64,000 nucleotides of DNA from Rhizobium leguminosarum (GCF_004123835.1 NZ_MZMU01000018.1:310001-374000), one strand, 5' to 3'; counted from the first letter of the stretch, positions 33,903 to 43,204 are shown. Translations and numbers: made by a program. Notes: generated by a model not told the origin, from the letters alone.

Positions 33903-35000
33903 TTATTTGCCCCAGATTTTCTTGTATTGGTCGCGATAGCCGTTATCGGGATCGAAGCTGTTCTTCGGTCCACCGTCAAACTCGACGTTCTGGCTGGTCA
34001 CCACATGCAGCGGCGACACATAGCCGGACCATGGAGCGCCCGCAAAGGCGCGGTTCAGTTCGTCAACGAGCTGCCAGCCCTGGAGGTTGAGCGGCTCGGC
34101 GACCGTGACGGCCTGGAACTGCTTGGCGCGGATACGCTGATAGGCGCTCTCCGAACCGTCGCCGGCGGCGACGTTCACCGGTTTTCCGTCGCCGGCAATG
34201 CCGGCCGAGGCGAGCGAAGGTCCCATGAAGTCGTAATAGAGGTCGTTGATCGCCAGAGAATGCGTCCACTTCGCGCCATACTTCTGCAGAAGCGAGGTGG
34301 TGAGCTGCGGCATGCGCTGAGAGGTTTCGGCGATCGGCGTGTCGACATATTCGAGCACCGTGCCGCCGAGATCCTCGATCTCCTTCTTCATGCGATCGGC
34401 CTTGGCGATCGCGATCGCATAGGTGGAATCGGTGAAGATGATGACGCCCGGCTTGCCGTCGGCATCGGCGAAGGCCCAATCCGCCGCGGACTTCGATACT
34501 TCCATCGCGTCGGTGGTGACGTTTGCGAAGACACCGACTTCGGGAACCGGACCGACAGCCGAAGCGGCGTGCCAGGAAACCATCGGAATGCCGGCAGCCT
34601 TGGCTGCTTCCATCGCCGGCTTCTGCTCGACCGCGTCAAAACCGTTGATGATGATGCCATCCGGCTTCAGCGCCATGGCCTGTCCGAACGCCGCGGTCCG
34701 CCCGCCGATCGAACCGGCGCCGTCAAGCGCCTTCACCGTCCAGCCCAGTGCACCTGCTGCTTCCTGAACGCCATTGACCACGCCGAGGATGCCGCCGTTT
34801 TTCATATCGCCAGCAAGAATGACGATGTTCTTTCCGGCAGCACCCTTCGGGCCGCTCGTCGGGCCATCCCAGGCGCTCACCTTGGAAGCATATTTTTCGA
34901 CCACGGCCTTGGCGTCGGCCATCGAATCGGCCAATGCCGGCATGCTCAGCATAACGGCGACGGTTGCGACCGTTGCCTGCAATAACATTCTGCGCTTCAT
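33903..35000 (-). CDS. CUT2-type periplasmic substrate-binding protein
   Basis: A 365-residue binding protein of the Peripla_BP_4 (RbsB-like) family. Signal peptide: MKRRMLLQATVATVAVMLS followed by MPALADS, cleaved near residue 24. Family blocks NIVILAGDMKNGGILGVVNGVQ and ALKPDGIIINGFDAVEQ are clear. The ATG at 35000 has GGAGGA 6 bases upstream and is chosen over the GTG at 35006. It belongs to the importer controlled by the idn-type operator, so the ligand is probably a hexonate or ketohexonate (gluconate, idonate, ketogluconates); this is inference from the regulon. Confidence 0.92.
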   Translation of the reverse strand: MKRRMLLQATVATVAVMLSMPALADSMADAKAVVEKYASKVSAWDGPTSGPKGAAGKNIVILAGDMKNGGILGVVNGVQEAAGALGWTVKALDGAGSIGGRTAAFGQAMALKPDGIIINGFDAVEQKPAMEAAKAAGIPMVSWHAASAVGPVPEVGVFANVTTDAMEVSKSAADWAFADADGKPGVIIFTDSTYAIAIAKADRMKKEIEDLGGTVLEYVDTPIAETSQRMPQLTTSLLQKYGAKWTHSLAINDLYYDFMGPSLASAGIAGDGKPVNVAAGDGSESAYQRIRAKQFQAVTVAEPLNLQGWQLVDELNRAFAGAPWSGYVSPLHVVTSQNVEFDGGPKNSFDPDNGYRDQYKKIWGK

Positions 35001-35051
35001 GTTCACTCCTCCATTTTGTTTGTTGTGAAATGCCGGGATGAGCCGGCATCC

Positions 35052-36092
35052 TCATTTGGATGCGGGTGTGATCCTCCTCACAGCTCCGCGCTTGCGCTGG
35101 GCGTAACCTGCTATGCCGATGGCAATCAGCAGGGTGACGCCGTTGAACAGCGGTTCGACGAAGAACGATCCGCCGAATTGCTGAATTCCTGATATTCCGA
35201 CCGCCAGGATGATGACGCCGATCAAGGTGCCCCAGACGTTCACCCGTCCGGGCTTGATCGTCGTCGATCCGAGAAACGCGCCGACAAGCGCCGGCAGCAG
35301 ATATTCGAGGCCGACGCTCGCCTGGCCGATGCGCAGCTTCGAGGCGAGAAGGACCCCGGTCAGCGCCGCGAGCAGTCCCGAAGTGACGAATGCACCGATC
35401 ACGAATTTGCGGACCGGAATGCCATTGAGTGCGGCCGCCTTCGGATTGGCGCCGATGGCGTAGAGATAGCGGCCGATCGGCAGGTATTCGAGCACGATCC
35501 ACATGCAGATGGCGATCAGGAGCACGTAGAAGCCGGTGATGGGCAGGCCGAACAGCATGGTGCCGTTCAGCGCATAGAAACCATCAGGCAGGACGCCGAC
35601 CACCTGCCGCCCGCCGGTGTGCCAGAGGGCAAGCGCGTATAGAACCGTTCCGGTGCCGAGCGTCGCGATGAAGCTGTCGATTTTGGCGACCTCGACCAGC
35701 AGACCGTTGATGAAGCCGGTCAGAACGCCAAGCGCGAGAACGATGACGACCGCGACAGGCCAGGGCAGGCCGTAAGCCGTCTGCAGGCTGATGGCGAGAA
35801 TGTGCCAGAGCACGATGCCATAGCCGACGGTCAGATCGATGCGACCCGATGCCATCGGGATCATCGCAGCCAGCGACAGAAGCGCGATGATAGCCTTGTC
35901 GGACACGATCGAGCGGACGTTCAACACGGTCGGGAACGTATCGGGCAGAAGGATCGAGAAGATCACGATCAGACCGACGGTCAGGATCACCAGCCCGTAA
36001 ACCGGGATCAGGCGTCCGATCTTCTGTCCTGTGGACAGGCCGGCCATTTCGCTCTTGGTCGGCTCCAGCGCCGTGGATTCAATGGATTGCAT
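35052..36092 (-). CDS. CUT2-type ABC transporter permease (RbsC-like)
   Basis: A 346-residue inner-membrane permease of the BPD_transp_2 family with about ten hydrophobic segments; the motif SGRIDLTVGYG corresponds to the GGIDLSVG loop and GAFLGSTTIKPGRVN to the C-terminal conserved loop. It is the only permease gene of this operon, so it would form a homodimer. Gaps to the ATPase (18 bp) and binding protein (51 bp) support one transcript. Confidence 0.92.
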   Translation of the reverse strand: MQSIESTALEPTKSEMAGLSTGQKIGRLIPVYGLVILTVGLIVIFSILLPDTFPTVLNVRSIVSDKAIIALLSLAAMIPMASGRIDLTVGYGIVLWHILAISLQTAYGLPWPVAVVIVLALGVLTGFINGLLVEVAKIDSFIATLGTGTVLYALALWHTGGRQVVGVLPDGFYALNGTMLFGLPITGFYVLLIAICMWIVLEYLPIGRYLYAIGANPKAAALNGIPVRKFVIGAFVTSGLLAALTGVLLASKLRIGQASVGLEYLLPALVGAFLGSTTIKPGRVNVWGTLIGVIILAVGISGIQQFGGSFFVEPLFNGVTLLIAIGIAGYAQRKRGAVRRITPASK

Positions 36093-36110
36093 GGCTGTTC
36101 TCCCGATGGC

Positions 36111-37607
36111 TCAAGCGGCTTCCGATGCGGATGCGGCTGTGATGACCGCCTCCGTCGTCAGAGCGCTTCCAGTCAGTTCGCTGACGATTTTCCCGCGCGA
36201 GAAAACCAGCGCGCGGTGGCAGATATGGGCGATTTCCTCGAAGTCCGTCGACACCACGACAACCGCGAGACCGGCCTCGAGCGCCTGGGTGATCAGACGG
36301 TAGATCTCCGCACGCGCTCCGATATCGACGCCGGCGGTCGGATCTTCTGCGACCAGCAGCTTGCGGCCGGTCGCCAGCCAGCGGCCGACGACCACTTTCT
36401 GCTGATTGCCGCCCGACAGGGCCTCCACCGGCAGATCCGGGTCGTTGGGCCGCAGGCCGACGGAATGGCCGATCTTATGGGCAAGGTCGGCCTCGCCGCG
36501 CGGCGACAGGAAGGACAAAAGCCCACGCCCGACGGCTCCCGGATTAAGGTAGGTATTTTCCCGAATGGACAGCGAGAGCGCCACGGATTCCTCCGTCCGG
36601 TCACGGGCAATCAAGCCGATGCCCGACGCCATTGCCCGTCGTGGGCTGGAAAGGTCGGGGGCCTCGTCATGCAGCAGAACCGAGCCGTTGAAGGGCTCGC
36701 AACCAAACAGGGCGCGGCCGATCCGTTCCTGACCGGCGCCACGCAATCCAGCCAGGCCCAGAAGCTCGCCCTCGCGGATATCGAACGATATCGGGCCTGT
36801 GCCGGCGCAAACGAGATCGCGAACCTCCACGATCGCCTTGCCGGGCGTGATCGCCGTCTTGGAAAAGAGGCTGTCACCGCTGCGGCCGATGATCATCGTC
36901 ACCAGCTCGTCGGGGGTGGTCTCGCTGACGGGCTTCTGTCCCACCATGCATCCGTCGCGCAGAACGGCGACCCGATCGGCAATCCGGAAAATCTCGTCGA
37001 GCCTGTGGGAAACGTAGATCATGCCGACGCCGCGATCCTTTAAGGGGCGGATCGCATTGAACAGCCGATCGACTTCATCCGCGGGAAGGCTCGCCGTCGG
37101 CTCGTCGAGCACCAGGACATCGGCTTCGACGGCAAGTGCACGGGCAATGGCGACAAGCGACTTTTCGGTGCGCGACAGCGCCGAGACCCGGGTGGTGGGA
37201 TCAAAATCGCAGCCGACCAGCTTCAAGGCTTCCTTGGCGCGTGCCTGCGTCCTGTTCCAATCGATCAGGCCGCGACGCATCGAGAAACCCTGCGACAGGC
37301 CCATGTTCTCGCCGACGGTCATCCACTCGATCAAACCGAGATCCTGGTGGATGAACGCAACCGGTTGCCGCTCGTTCGGCTTCGGGGGACGATGATGGTA
37401 GCTCTGGCCGCGAAAAAGGATGTCGCCGCTATCGGGCTTGTAGATGCCCGCAAGCGTCTTGATGAGCGTCGATTTGCCGGCGCCGTTTTCCCCCAGCAGC
37501 GCGAGAATTTCGCCCTCGCGCAGATCGATCGAGACGTCGCGCAGCGCTTGCGTGCCGCCGAAGCTCTTGGTGATCGACTGGAACTCCAGCAGTCTCTTGG
37601 CTTCCAC
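36111..37607 (-). CDS. CUT2-type ABC transporter ATPase (RbsA-like)
   Basis: A 498-residue double ATPase. N-terminal half: Walker A GENGAGKST, a strongly degenerate signature (LSRTEKSLVAIARAL), Walker B VLDEPTASL. C-terminal half: degenerate Walker A (GLRGAGQER) and intact signature LSGGNQQKV. The GTG at 37607 is chosen because GGGAGGAG lies 6 bases upstream; the ATG at 37637 is an in-frame alternative with a poorer site. First gene of the importer operon; its promoter region carries a perfect copy of the idn operator at 37645-37660. Confidence 0.92.
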   Translation of the reverse strand: MEAKRLLEFQSITKSFGGTQALRDVSIDLREGEILALLGENGAGKSTLIKTLAGIYKPDSGDILFRGQSYHHRPPKPNERQPVAFIHQDLGLIEWMTVGENMGLSQGFSMRRGLIDWNRTQARAKEALKLVGCDFDPTTRVSALSRTEKSLVAIARALAVEADVLVLDEPTASLPADEVDRLFNAIRPLKDRGVGMIYVSHRLDEIFRIADRVAVLRDGCMVGQKPVSETTPDELVTMIIGRSGDSLFSKTAITPGKAIVEVRDLVCAGTGPISFDIREGELLGLAGLRGAGQERIGRALFGCEPFNGSVLLHDEAPDLSSPRRAMASGIGLIARDRTEESVALSLSIRENTYLNPGAVGRGLLSFLSPRGEADLAHKIGHSVGLRPNDPDLPVEALSGGNQQKVVVGRWLATGRKLLVAEDPTAGVDIGARAEIYRLITQALEAGLAVVVVSTDFEEIAHICHRALVFSRGKIVSELTGSALTTEAVITAASASEAA

Positions 37608-37644
37608 TGTGGCTCCTCCCAAAGCTGCGGTTGTCATTGGCTGT

Positions 37645-37660
37645 ATGTTATCGATAACAT
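37645..37660. promoter_or_regulatory. LacI-family (IdnR/GntR-like) operator 1
   Basis: ATGTTATCGATAACAT, a perfect 16-bp palindrome, 37 bp before the importer ATPase start. The identical sequence is at 40021 and near-copies at 43255 and 43391. It resembles the TGTTACC/GGTAACA gluconate operators of enteric GntR/IdnR. Confidence 0.85.
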
Positions 37661-37714
37661 TTATCGATGGTCAAGCGGAAAGATGAGGATCCCAAATTTC
37701 CCGGGAAATTGACG

Positions 37715-38608
37715 TCAGCCGGCCTGAAATCCGTCGAGAAGACGCATCATCTCAGCCGAGTCTCTTGCTCCAAGCCCGGCAGCGCAGAGCAGTCGGTGAA
37801 TCTCGACCACAGAGCCGGTCATCGGCAATGGCGTCTTGGTCTTCAGCGCAAAGGCCTGAAGCGAATCCAGGTCCTTCAACATATTGTCGATTCTGCCTGT
37901 CGGCGAGAAATCCCGGGCAGCGAATTTTGCCATGAATTCCTGCATTATCCTGTTGTCCGCCCTGCCGCCGGCAAGGGCGGCCGGAATGGCGGCCGGATCG
38001 ACGCCGCCGGCTTCAGCGAGCTTGACCGCCTCGGCGACGGCCTGAAACAGCACGGCGCAAAACAGCTGATTGATCAGCTTCGTCGTCTGCCCGGCGCCCG
38101 ATGCACCCATCAGCGTGTAATTGGCGGCAAGATGCCGCATCACCACGCGCGCCCGTTCGAAATCCTCAGGGCTGCCGCCGGCCATAATCGTCAGGCGTCC
38201 GCTCAGCGCGCCGGGCACGCCGCCGGAGAGCGGGCAATCCACCCATGCCATTCCGGTTTCTCGACGCAGCCGCATCGCCATGTCAGCCGTCTCGGCGGGG
38301 TCGATCGACGACATGTCGATCAGCACCTTGTCGGCATTTGCAGCCGCCGCAACACCCTTTTCGCCGAAGACGACAGCGCGGACAATATTTGCGTGATTGA
38401 GGCTCAGCACACAAAACGCCGACCGCGAGACCGCATCCTCCACGGAGCCGGCCGCACGCGCGCCCTTGGCCTCCAAAGCCGCGACTTTTTCGGTATCCAG
38501 GTCGAAGACGGAGACCTTATGCCCGGTTTCGATCAATCGGGTGACGATCGCCGTTCCCATGATGCCGGCGCCGATGACGGCGACATCTGCTCTGTAGTCA
38601 TCCTGCAT
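37715..38608 (-). CDS. NAD(P)-dependent beta-hydroxyacid dehydrogenase (3-hydroxyisobutyrate/6PGDH-like)
   Basis: A 297-residue dehydrogenase: Rossmann motif VIGAGIMGTAI near the N-terminus, substrate motif DCPLSGGVPGA, and the catalytic lysine in GAGQTTKLINQ. Length fits beta-hydroxyacid dehydrogenases. The ATG at 38608 has GGGAGGAG 6 bases upstream and overlaps the kinase gene by 11 bases. In this operon it probably oxidises or reduces a sugar acid or a tartronate-semialdehyde-like intermediate; the substrate is not deducible. Last gene of the operon from 39933. Confidence 0.85.
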   Translation of the reverse strand: MQDDYRADVAVIGAGIMGTAIVTRLIETGHKVSVFDLDTEKVAALEAKGARAAGSVEDAVSRSAFCVLSLNHANIVRAVVFGEKGVAAAANADKVLIDMSSIDPAETADMAMRLRRETGMAWVDCPLSGGVPGALSGRLTIMAGGSPEDFERARVVMRHLAANYTLMGASGAGQTTKLINQLFCAVLFQAVAEAVKLAEAGGVDPAAIPAALAGGRADNRIMQEFMAKFAARDFSPTGRIDNMLKDLDSLQAFALKTKTPLPMTGSVVEIHRLLCAAGLGARDSAEMMRLLDGFQAG

Positions 38609-39155
38609 GATAATCTCCTCCCTTGACGGCCATGCCACTCAGTCCCTTGCAAGCCAGTGCCACGATATCATCCAACGCATTATCGATCGCCACCGTCACG
38701 ACATTAGCTTCACCGGTCGGCGGCTCCAGTGTTTGCAGCTGGCTGTCGAGCAAAGTCGCGGGCATGAAATGGCCCTGACGAGCCTGCATGCGCGACAGCA
38801 GCAGATCGCGGGATCCCTCCAGGAAAACAAAGACCAGCCGCCCGTCTGCCGCCTGCCTCAACCTGTCCCGATTGCTTCTCTTGAGAGCCGAACGGGAAAC
38901 CACCAATCCCTGCGATGTTTCTTGCGCGGTCTTTATTTCCTCGCCGATCCGGTCGAGCCAAGGCAGGCGGTCGTCGTCAGTCAGCGGTATGCCCTGCGCC
39001 ATTTTCTCGACATTTCCAGCGGGGTGGAGCTGGTCGCCCTCCAGAAACACCATGCCGTTTTGAGCGGCGACACGTTCTCCAACCGAGGATTTGCCGCAGC
39101 CGCTGACACCCATGACGACAACGGCCAGAGGCGGTGCCTTTTTCTCGAAGTCCAT
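38598..39155 (-). CDS. gntK: Gluconokinase
   Basis: A 185-residue kinase of the GntK family with P-loop GVSGCGKS (residues 16-23), the lid/substrate blocks LEGDQLHPAGNVEKMAQGIPLTDDDR and the later SALKRSNRDRLR, HFMPATLLDSQL. It phosphorylates gluconate to 6-phosphogluconate, the exit point of idonate and ketogluconate catabolism. Start ATG 39155 gives the normal family length; the longer open frame to 39377 overlaps the SDR gene and is not believed. It sits 13 bp after the idnO-like gene. Confidence 0.92.
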   Translation of the reverse strand: MDFEKKAPPLAVVVMGVSGCGKSSVGERVAAQNGMVFLEGDQLHPAGNVEKMAQGIPLTDDDRLPWLDRIGEEIKTAQETSQGLVVSRSALKRSNRDRLRQAADGRLVFVFLEGSRDLLLSRMQARQGHFMPATLLDSQLQTLEPPTGEANVVTVAIDNALDDIVALACKGLSGMAVKGGDYHAG

Positions 39156-39168
39156 GGTCTCATCTCTA

Positions 39169-39933
39169 TCAGAGGCAGGTCGTGATGCCGCCATCGACAT
39201 AAAGCGTGTGGCCGTTGATGAAGGACGAGCCGCGGCCTGACAGGAAAACGGCGGCACCCACCAGCTCCTCGACATTGCCCCAGCGTCCGGCCGGCGTCCG
39301 CTTCTCGAGCCAGGACGAGAACTCGGGATTGTCGACGAGCGCCTGGTTGAGCGGCGTCTTGAAATAGCCCGGCGCAATCGCGTTGATCTGCAGACCGTAC
39401 TTGGCCCAGTCGGCGCACATGCCGCGGGTCAGATTGCGTACCGCGCCCTTGGTCGCCGTGTAGGGAGCAATGCCGGGGCGCGCCAGTTCGCTTTGAACGG
39501 AGGCGATGTTGATGATCTTACCCTGTCCGCGGGCGATCATGGGTTTGGCCGCTGCCTGGCCGACGTAGAACACGCTCGAAATATTGGTGGTCAGCAGCAG
39601 CTCCCATTTGTCCGCCGGAAAATCTTCCAGCGGCGTGCGAAACTGCATGCCGGCATTGTTGATCAGGATGTCGAGCGGCCCGATATCAGCTTCGATCGCT
39701 TCTATGCCTTGCTTGGCGGCATCCTTGCTGGTCACGTCGAAGATCGCCGCATGGGCAGACAGGCCTTGATCCTTGAGGCTCTCGACCGCGCGCTTGACGC
39801 TTTCGGGCGTGCGGCCATTGATGATGACCTCGGCGCCATACTGCGCCAGGCCTTCGGCCAGGGCATAACCGATCCCCTGGCTCGAGCCGGTGATCAGGGC
39901 ACGCCGTCCGGTAAGATCAAACAAGTTCTTCAT
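39169..39933 (-). CDS. idnO: Gluconate 5-dehydrogenase (SDR family)
   Basis: A 254-residue short-chain dehydrogenase with cofactor motif TGSSQGIG (15-22), NNAG at 92-95 and the catalytic triad S145, Y158, K162 (YTATK). It reads as IdnO/Gno: interconversion of 5-keto-D-gluconate and D-gluconate. The ATG at 39933 has GGAGGAG 9 bases upstream; the GTG at 39942 is too close to that site. First gene of the three-gene operon idnO, gntK, beta-hydroxyacid dehydrogenase; a perfect operator copy lies at 40021-40036. Confidence 0.9.
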   Translation of the reverse strand: MKNLFDLTGRRALITGSSQGIGYALAEGLAQYGAEVIINGRTPESVKRAVESLKDQGLSAHAAIFDVTSKDAAKQGIEAIEADIGPLDILINNAGMQFRTPLEDFPADKWELLLTTNISSVFYVGQAAAKPMIARGQGKIINIASVQSELARPGIAPYTATKGAVRNLTRGMCADWAKYGLQINAIAPGYFKTPLNQALVDNPEFSSWLEKRTPAGRWGNVEELVGAAVFLSGRGSSFINGHTLYVDGGITTCL

Positions 39934-40020
39934 GTAAATCACTCCTCCGGTCTCGCCGCAGTCGACGGCTTCAACTGCCGCTGACGGTGAAACTCACTTG
40001 ACATCCCTCTTCCGAATTAT

Positions 40021-40036
40021 ATGTTATCGATAACAT
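40021..40036. promoter_or_regulatory. LacI-family operator 2, shared by two divergent operons
   Basis: ATGTTATCGATAACAT, identical to the copy at 37645. It lies 87 bp before idnO (minus strand) and 32 bp before the 2-hydroxyacid dehydrogenase gene (plus strand), so one site can repress both. Confidence 0.85.
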
Positions 40037-40068
40037 AATCAACTGTCAAAGTGCGGGATGGAGACGGA

Positions 40069-41010
40069 ATGCCTGAGGTAGAAATCTTGATGGCCGGAGC
40101 TTATCCGGAATGGGACATGGTGGATCTGGAGGCGACCTACCGCGTCCATCGCCTCTGGGAAGCGGCAGACCGGCAGGAGCTGATCGCGAGAGTCGGCAAG
40201 GATATCCGCGCCATAGCGACCCGCGGCGAACTCGGAGCGTCCGCAGAGTTGATGGCGCAATTCCCGAAACTGGAAATCGTCTCCTGTTACGGCGTCGGCA
40301 CTGACGCAATCGACTTGTCCTATGCCCGCGCCAACGGCATTCGCGTCACGAACACGCCAGATGTGCTGACCGAAGATGTCGCCGATATCGCCATCGGACT
40401 GCTGCTTGCCACGGCGAGGCAGGTCCCGCAGGCTGATGTTTTCGTCCGCTCCGGCCAGTGGGGCAGCGTCGCCATGCCGTTGGTGACGCGCGTCTCGGGC
40501 AAGAAGGTGGGGATCGCCGGCATGGGGCGGATCGGCAAGGCCATCGCCAGAAGGGCTGCCGCGTTCGGCTGCGACATCTCCTATTTCGCCCGCCATGACC
40601 ACACGGATGTTGCCTACGCCTACGAGCCCGACCTGATCGCGCTTGCGGGTTGGGCCGACTTTCTGATCGTCATCGTCCCCGGCGGGGAGGCGACCATGAA
40701 GATCATCAATGCTGAAGTGCTTAAAGCGCTCGGTCCGAACGGCATTCTGATCAATGCTTCGCGCGGAACCACCGTCGACGAAGAGGCGCTGATCGCGGCC
40801 CTTCAAGAGCGCACCATTCAGGCTGCGGGCCTTGATGTGTTCCTGAACGAGCCCCGGATCGATGCACGTTTCCTGACGCTTGAGAATGTCGTGTTGCAGC
40901 CCCATCACGGCTCTGGCACTGTCGAGACCCGCAAGGCCATGGGCCAACTGGTCAGAGACAATCTCGCTGCACATTTTGCAGGTAGCCCGCTTCCAACTCC
41001 CGTCGTGTGA
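40069..41010 (+). CDS. D-isomer-specific 2-hydroxyacid dehydrogenase (2-ketogluconate reductase-like)
   Basis: A 313-residue NAD(P)-dependent dehydrogenase with cofactor motif GMGRIG (151-156) and catalytic R232 (NASRG), E261 (LNEP) and H280 (QPHHGS). Sequence and neighbours fit GhrB-like 2-keto-D-gluconate or hydroxypyruvate reductase, feeding gluconate to GntK. The ATG at 40069 has GGAG 5-6 bases upstream and is chosen over the GTG at 40051. It is followed after 10 bp by idnD. Confidence 0.88.
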   Translation: MPEVEILMAGAYPEWDMVDLEATYRVHRLWEAADRQELIARVGKDIRAIATRGELGASAELMAQFPKLEIVSCYGVGTDAIDLSYARANGIRVTNTPDVLTEDVADIAIGLLLATARQVPQADVFVRSGQWGSVAMPLVTRVSGKKVGIAGMGRIGKAIARRAAAFGCDISYFARHDHTDVAYAYEPDLIALAGWADFLIVIVPGGEATMKIINAEVLKALGPNGILINASRGTTVDEEALIAALQERTIQAAGLDVFLNEPRIDARFLTLENVVLQPHHGSGTVETRKAMGQLVRDNLAAHFAGSPLPTPVV

Positions 41011-41020
41011 GGGTCCTGAT

Positions 41021-42052
41021 ATGAAAGCCATCGTCATTCATGCTGCCAAGGATCTGAGGATCGAAGAGCGCGAGCCGGAGGTTGCGGGCGCCGGGCAGGT
41101 GGAGATTGCCATCGAAGCCGGCGGCATCTGCGGTTCCGATCTGCATTATTACAATCATGGCGGTTTCGGCACCGTGCGCCTGCGCGAACCGATGATCCTC
41201 GGCCATGAGATCGCCGGCACGGTCAAGGCGCTGGGCGCCGGCGTCGCCGACCTTGCCGTCGGAGACCGCGTTGCGGTTTCGCCGAGCCGGCCGTGCAACC
41301 ATTGCCAATATTGCCTGAAGGGACAGCAGAACCACTGCCTCAACATGCGGTTTTACGGCAGCGCCATGCCGATGCCGCATATTCAGGGCGGCTTTCGCCA
41401 GCGGCTGGTGGCGGAGCGTTGGCAATGCCACAAGGTCGCCGATGGCATTTCCATCCACGAGGCCGCCTTTGCCGAACCCTTTGCCGTGACGCTGCATGCG
41501 GCAAACCGCGCCGGATCGCTGCTGGGCAAACGCGTGCTGGTCACCGGGTGCGGCCCCATCGGGATGCTGGCGATCGTTGCGGCGCGCGTTCTCGGCGCCC
41601 GCGAGATCGTCGCGACCGACGTGACCGACAGCGTTCTGGCGATTGCCCGCACCAGCGGCGCCGATCGAACGATCAACGTTGCCACGCATGCTTCCGATCT
41701 TGCAGCTTATAGCGCCGAAAAGGGATATTTCGACGTCATGTTCGAGGCGTCAGGCAATGAGCGGGCGGTGCGGGCGGGCCTGGAGACGCTCAGGCCCCGC
41801 GCCGTTCTCGTGCAGCTCGGCCTTGGCGGCGATGTCTCTATCCCGCAGAACATGATCGTTGCGAAAGAAATCGAAATGCGCGGGACATTCCGTTTTCACG
41901 AGGAATTTGCGCTCGCCGTCGAACTGATCAACGCGCGTCGCGTCGATCTGAAGCCGCTACTAACAGGTGTCTTTGGAATCGATGAGGCCGTCGCCGCCTT
42001 CGAATTGGCCGGCGATCGCAGCAAGTCCATGAAAGTGCAGATCGCTTTCTGA
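41021..42052 (+). CDS. idnD: L-idonate 5-dehydrogenase (zinc medium-chain dehydrogenase)
   Basis: A 343-residue zinc alcohol dehydrogenase. Catalytic zinc ligands C37 (GICGSD) and H62/E63 (GHE); structural zinc cysteines C92, C95, C98 and C106; NAD motif GCGPIG. It resembles IdnD, which oxidises L-idonate to 5-ketogluconate; the idnO and gntK genes nearby complete the route to 6-phosphogluconate. Start ATG 41021 has GAGGG 7-8 bases upstream. A hairpin follows the gene at 42090-42121. Confidence 0.9.
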   Translation: MKAIVIHAAKDLRIEEREPEVAGAGQVEIAIEAGGICGSDLHYYNHGGFGTVRLREPMILGHEIAGTVKALGAGVADLAVGDRVAVSPSRPCNHCQYCLKGQQNHCLNMRFYGSAMPMPHIQGGFRQRLVAERWQCHKVADGISIHEAAFAEPFAVTLHAANRAGSLLGKRVLVTGCGPIGMLAIVAARVLGAREIVATDVTDSVLAIARTSGADRTINVATHASDLAAYSAEKGYFDVMFEASGNERAVRAGLETLRPRAVLVQLGLGGDVSIPQNMIVAKEIEMRGTFRFHEEFALAVELINARRVDLKPLLTGVFGIDEAVAAFELAGDRSKSMKVQIAF

Positions 42053-42075
42053 CCGACTGCATGATCCCTGCAGCC

Positions 42076-42125
42076 ATTCAAAGTGTTACAGCGCCGCGCA
42101 TCTGAAAAGACGCGCGGCGCTTTAG
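42076..42125. repeat. Palindromic intergenic repeat, copy 3 (also a bidirectional terminator)
   Basis: TTCAAAGTGTTACAGCG followed by the stem AGCGCCGCGC (42090-42099), loop ATCTGAAAAGAC, GCGCGGCGCT (42112-42121) and TTTA. Same block order as the copies at 5716 and 23312. Between convergent idnD and the LacI gene it should stop transcripts from both sides. Confidence 0.75.
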
Positions 42126-42127
42126 TC

Positions 42128-43204
42128 TCAAGCAGTCGGCACGCCAGCGCGCTCCGTGCTTTCGCGCAAGACAACCTTATAGCTCGTCAATGTGATCTCA
42201 TCGCCGGTCGACCCGCCGGCATGGAGGGCATCCAGCAGGCGGGCTGCCGCCTGGCGACCGATGCCATAACAATCCACATTGATGGTCGTGATGCGCGGAT
42301 GACAGATGGACGAGATCTCGTAGTCGCCGAAACCGGCAATGGCGATGTCCCTTGGAACCTTCATTCCCCGGCGCGTGCATTCCATGATGGCGCCAAAGGC
42401 GGAAAGGTCGGAGACGCAGAGAACCACTTCCGTGTCCGGCCAGCGCTCCAGCAGACTGACGATTGCCTGGCCACCCTGCTCCATGGTGATGGGCGGGACG
42501 CCGAAGGAAATCATCCGCCCAGGTCCGAGGCCCAGTTCTTCGACAGTCTTCTGGAAACCACTTCGCCGCTGGCTGCCGCGCGTATCGCGCGCCGTCGTTC
42601 CGCCGATATAACCAAACTTCCGATATCCCTGGCTGGCAAGCGTCCGCACCAGCAAGGCCATCGCCTCGCTGTTGGAAAAGCCGACGACCTGATTGATCGG
42701 ATCTTCCGGAAGCTCCCAGGTCTCGACAACGGGAATGCCGGCTTTTGCGAGCATGCGCCGCGCGCGCGCCGTGTGCGAACCACCGGTCAGGATGATGCCT
42801 TCGGGGCGGCGGCGCAGCATCGCCTCGATCAGCTCTTCCTCTTTCTCCGCCGAATAGTCGGTATAGCCGAGAAGAAGCTGAAGGCCGGTATTCTGCAGCG
42901 CATCGGTCATGCCGCGCGCGGTGTCGGAAAAATTCGAATTGTTGATGGAGGGCACCAAGGCGGCGATGAAGCCGCTCCGCCGCGACGAAAGACTGCCGGC
43001 AGAGAGATCGAGCACATAGCCGAGCGCGTCGACGGCCTCCATGATGCGCTTTCGGGTCTCCTCGGAAACACTTGCATCCTGGCGAAAGGCACGCGAAACG
43101 GTCATGGCGGATACGCCGACATATTTGGCGACCTCCGCCATCGTCAGCTTTTGAGCGTCTCCCGGCTTGAGACGCTTGTCTTTCGGCTCATCCTCGTTTT
43201 TCAC
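42128..43204 (-). CDS. LacI family repressor of the idonate/gluconate regulon
   Basis: A 358-residue repressor: N-terminal helix-turn-helix at about 22-41 (MAEVAKYVGVSAMTVSRAF), hinge, and a periplasmic-binding-protein-like effector domain (FIAALVPSINNSNF onward). It is closest in type to the GntR/IdnR branch. Start is GTG at 43204 with GGAG 5 bases upstream. Four copies of a GntR-like palindrome in this window (one 51 bp before this gene) make it the likely repressor of the importer, both catabolic operons, the lactonase gene and itself. Probable inducer: gluconate, idonate or a keto form. Confidence 0.9.
   Translation of the reverse strand: MKNEDEPKDKRLKPGDAQKLTMAEVAKYVGVSAMTVSRAFRQDASVSEETRKRIMEAVDALGYVLDLSAGSLSSRRSGFIAALVPSINNSNFSDTARGMTDALQNTGLQLLLGYTDYSAEKEEELIEAMLRRRPEGIILTGGSHTARARRMLAKAGIPVVETWELPEDPINQVVGFSNSEAMALLVRTLASQGYRKFGYIGGTTARDTRGSQRRSGFQKTVEELGLGPGRMISFGVPPITMEQGGQAIVSLLERWPDTEVVLCVSDLSAFGAIMECTRRGMKVPRDIAIAGFGDYEISSICHPRITTINVDCYGIGRQAAARLLDALHAGGSTGDEITLTSYKVVLRESTERAGVPTA

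Noticed and set aside
33232..33939. 235-codon plus-strand frame
   Set aside because: Antisense to the small barrel protein, whose ATG and reading are better supported.
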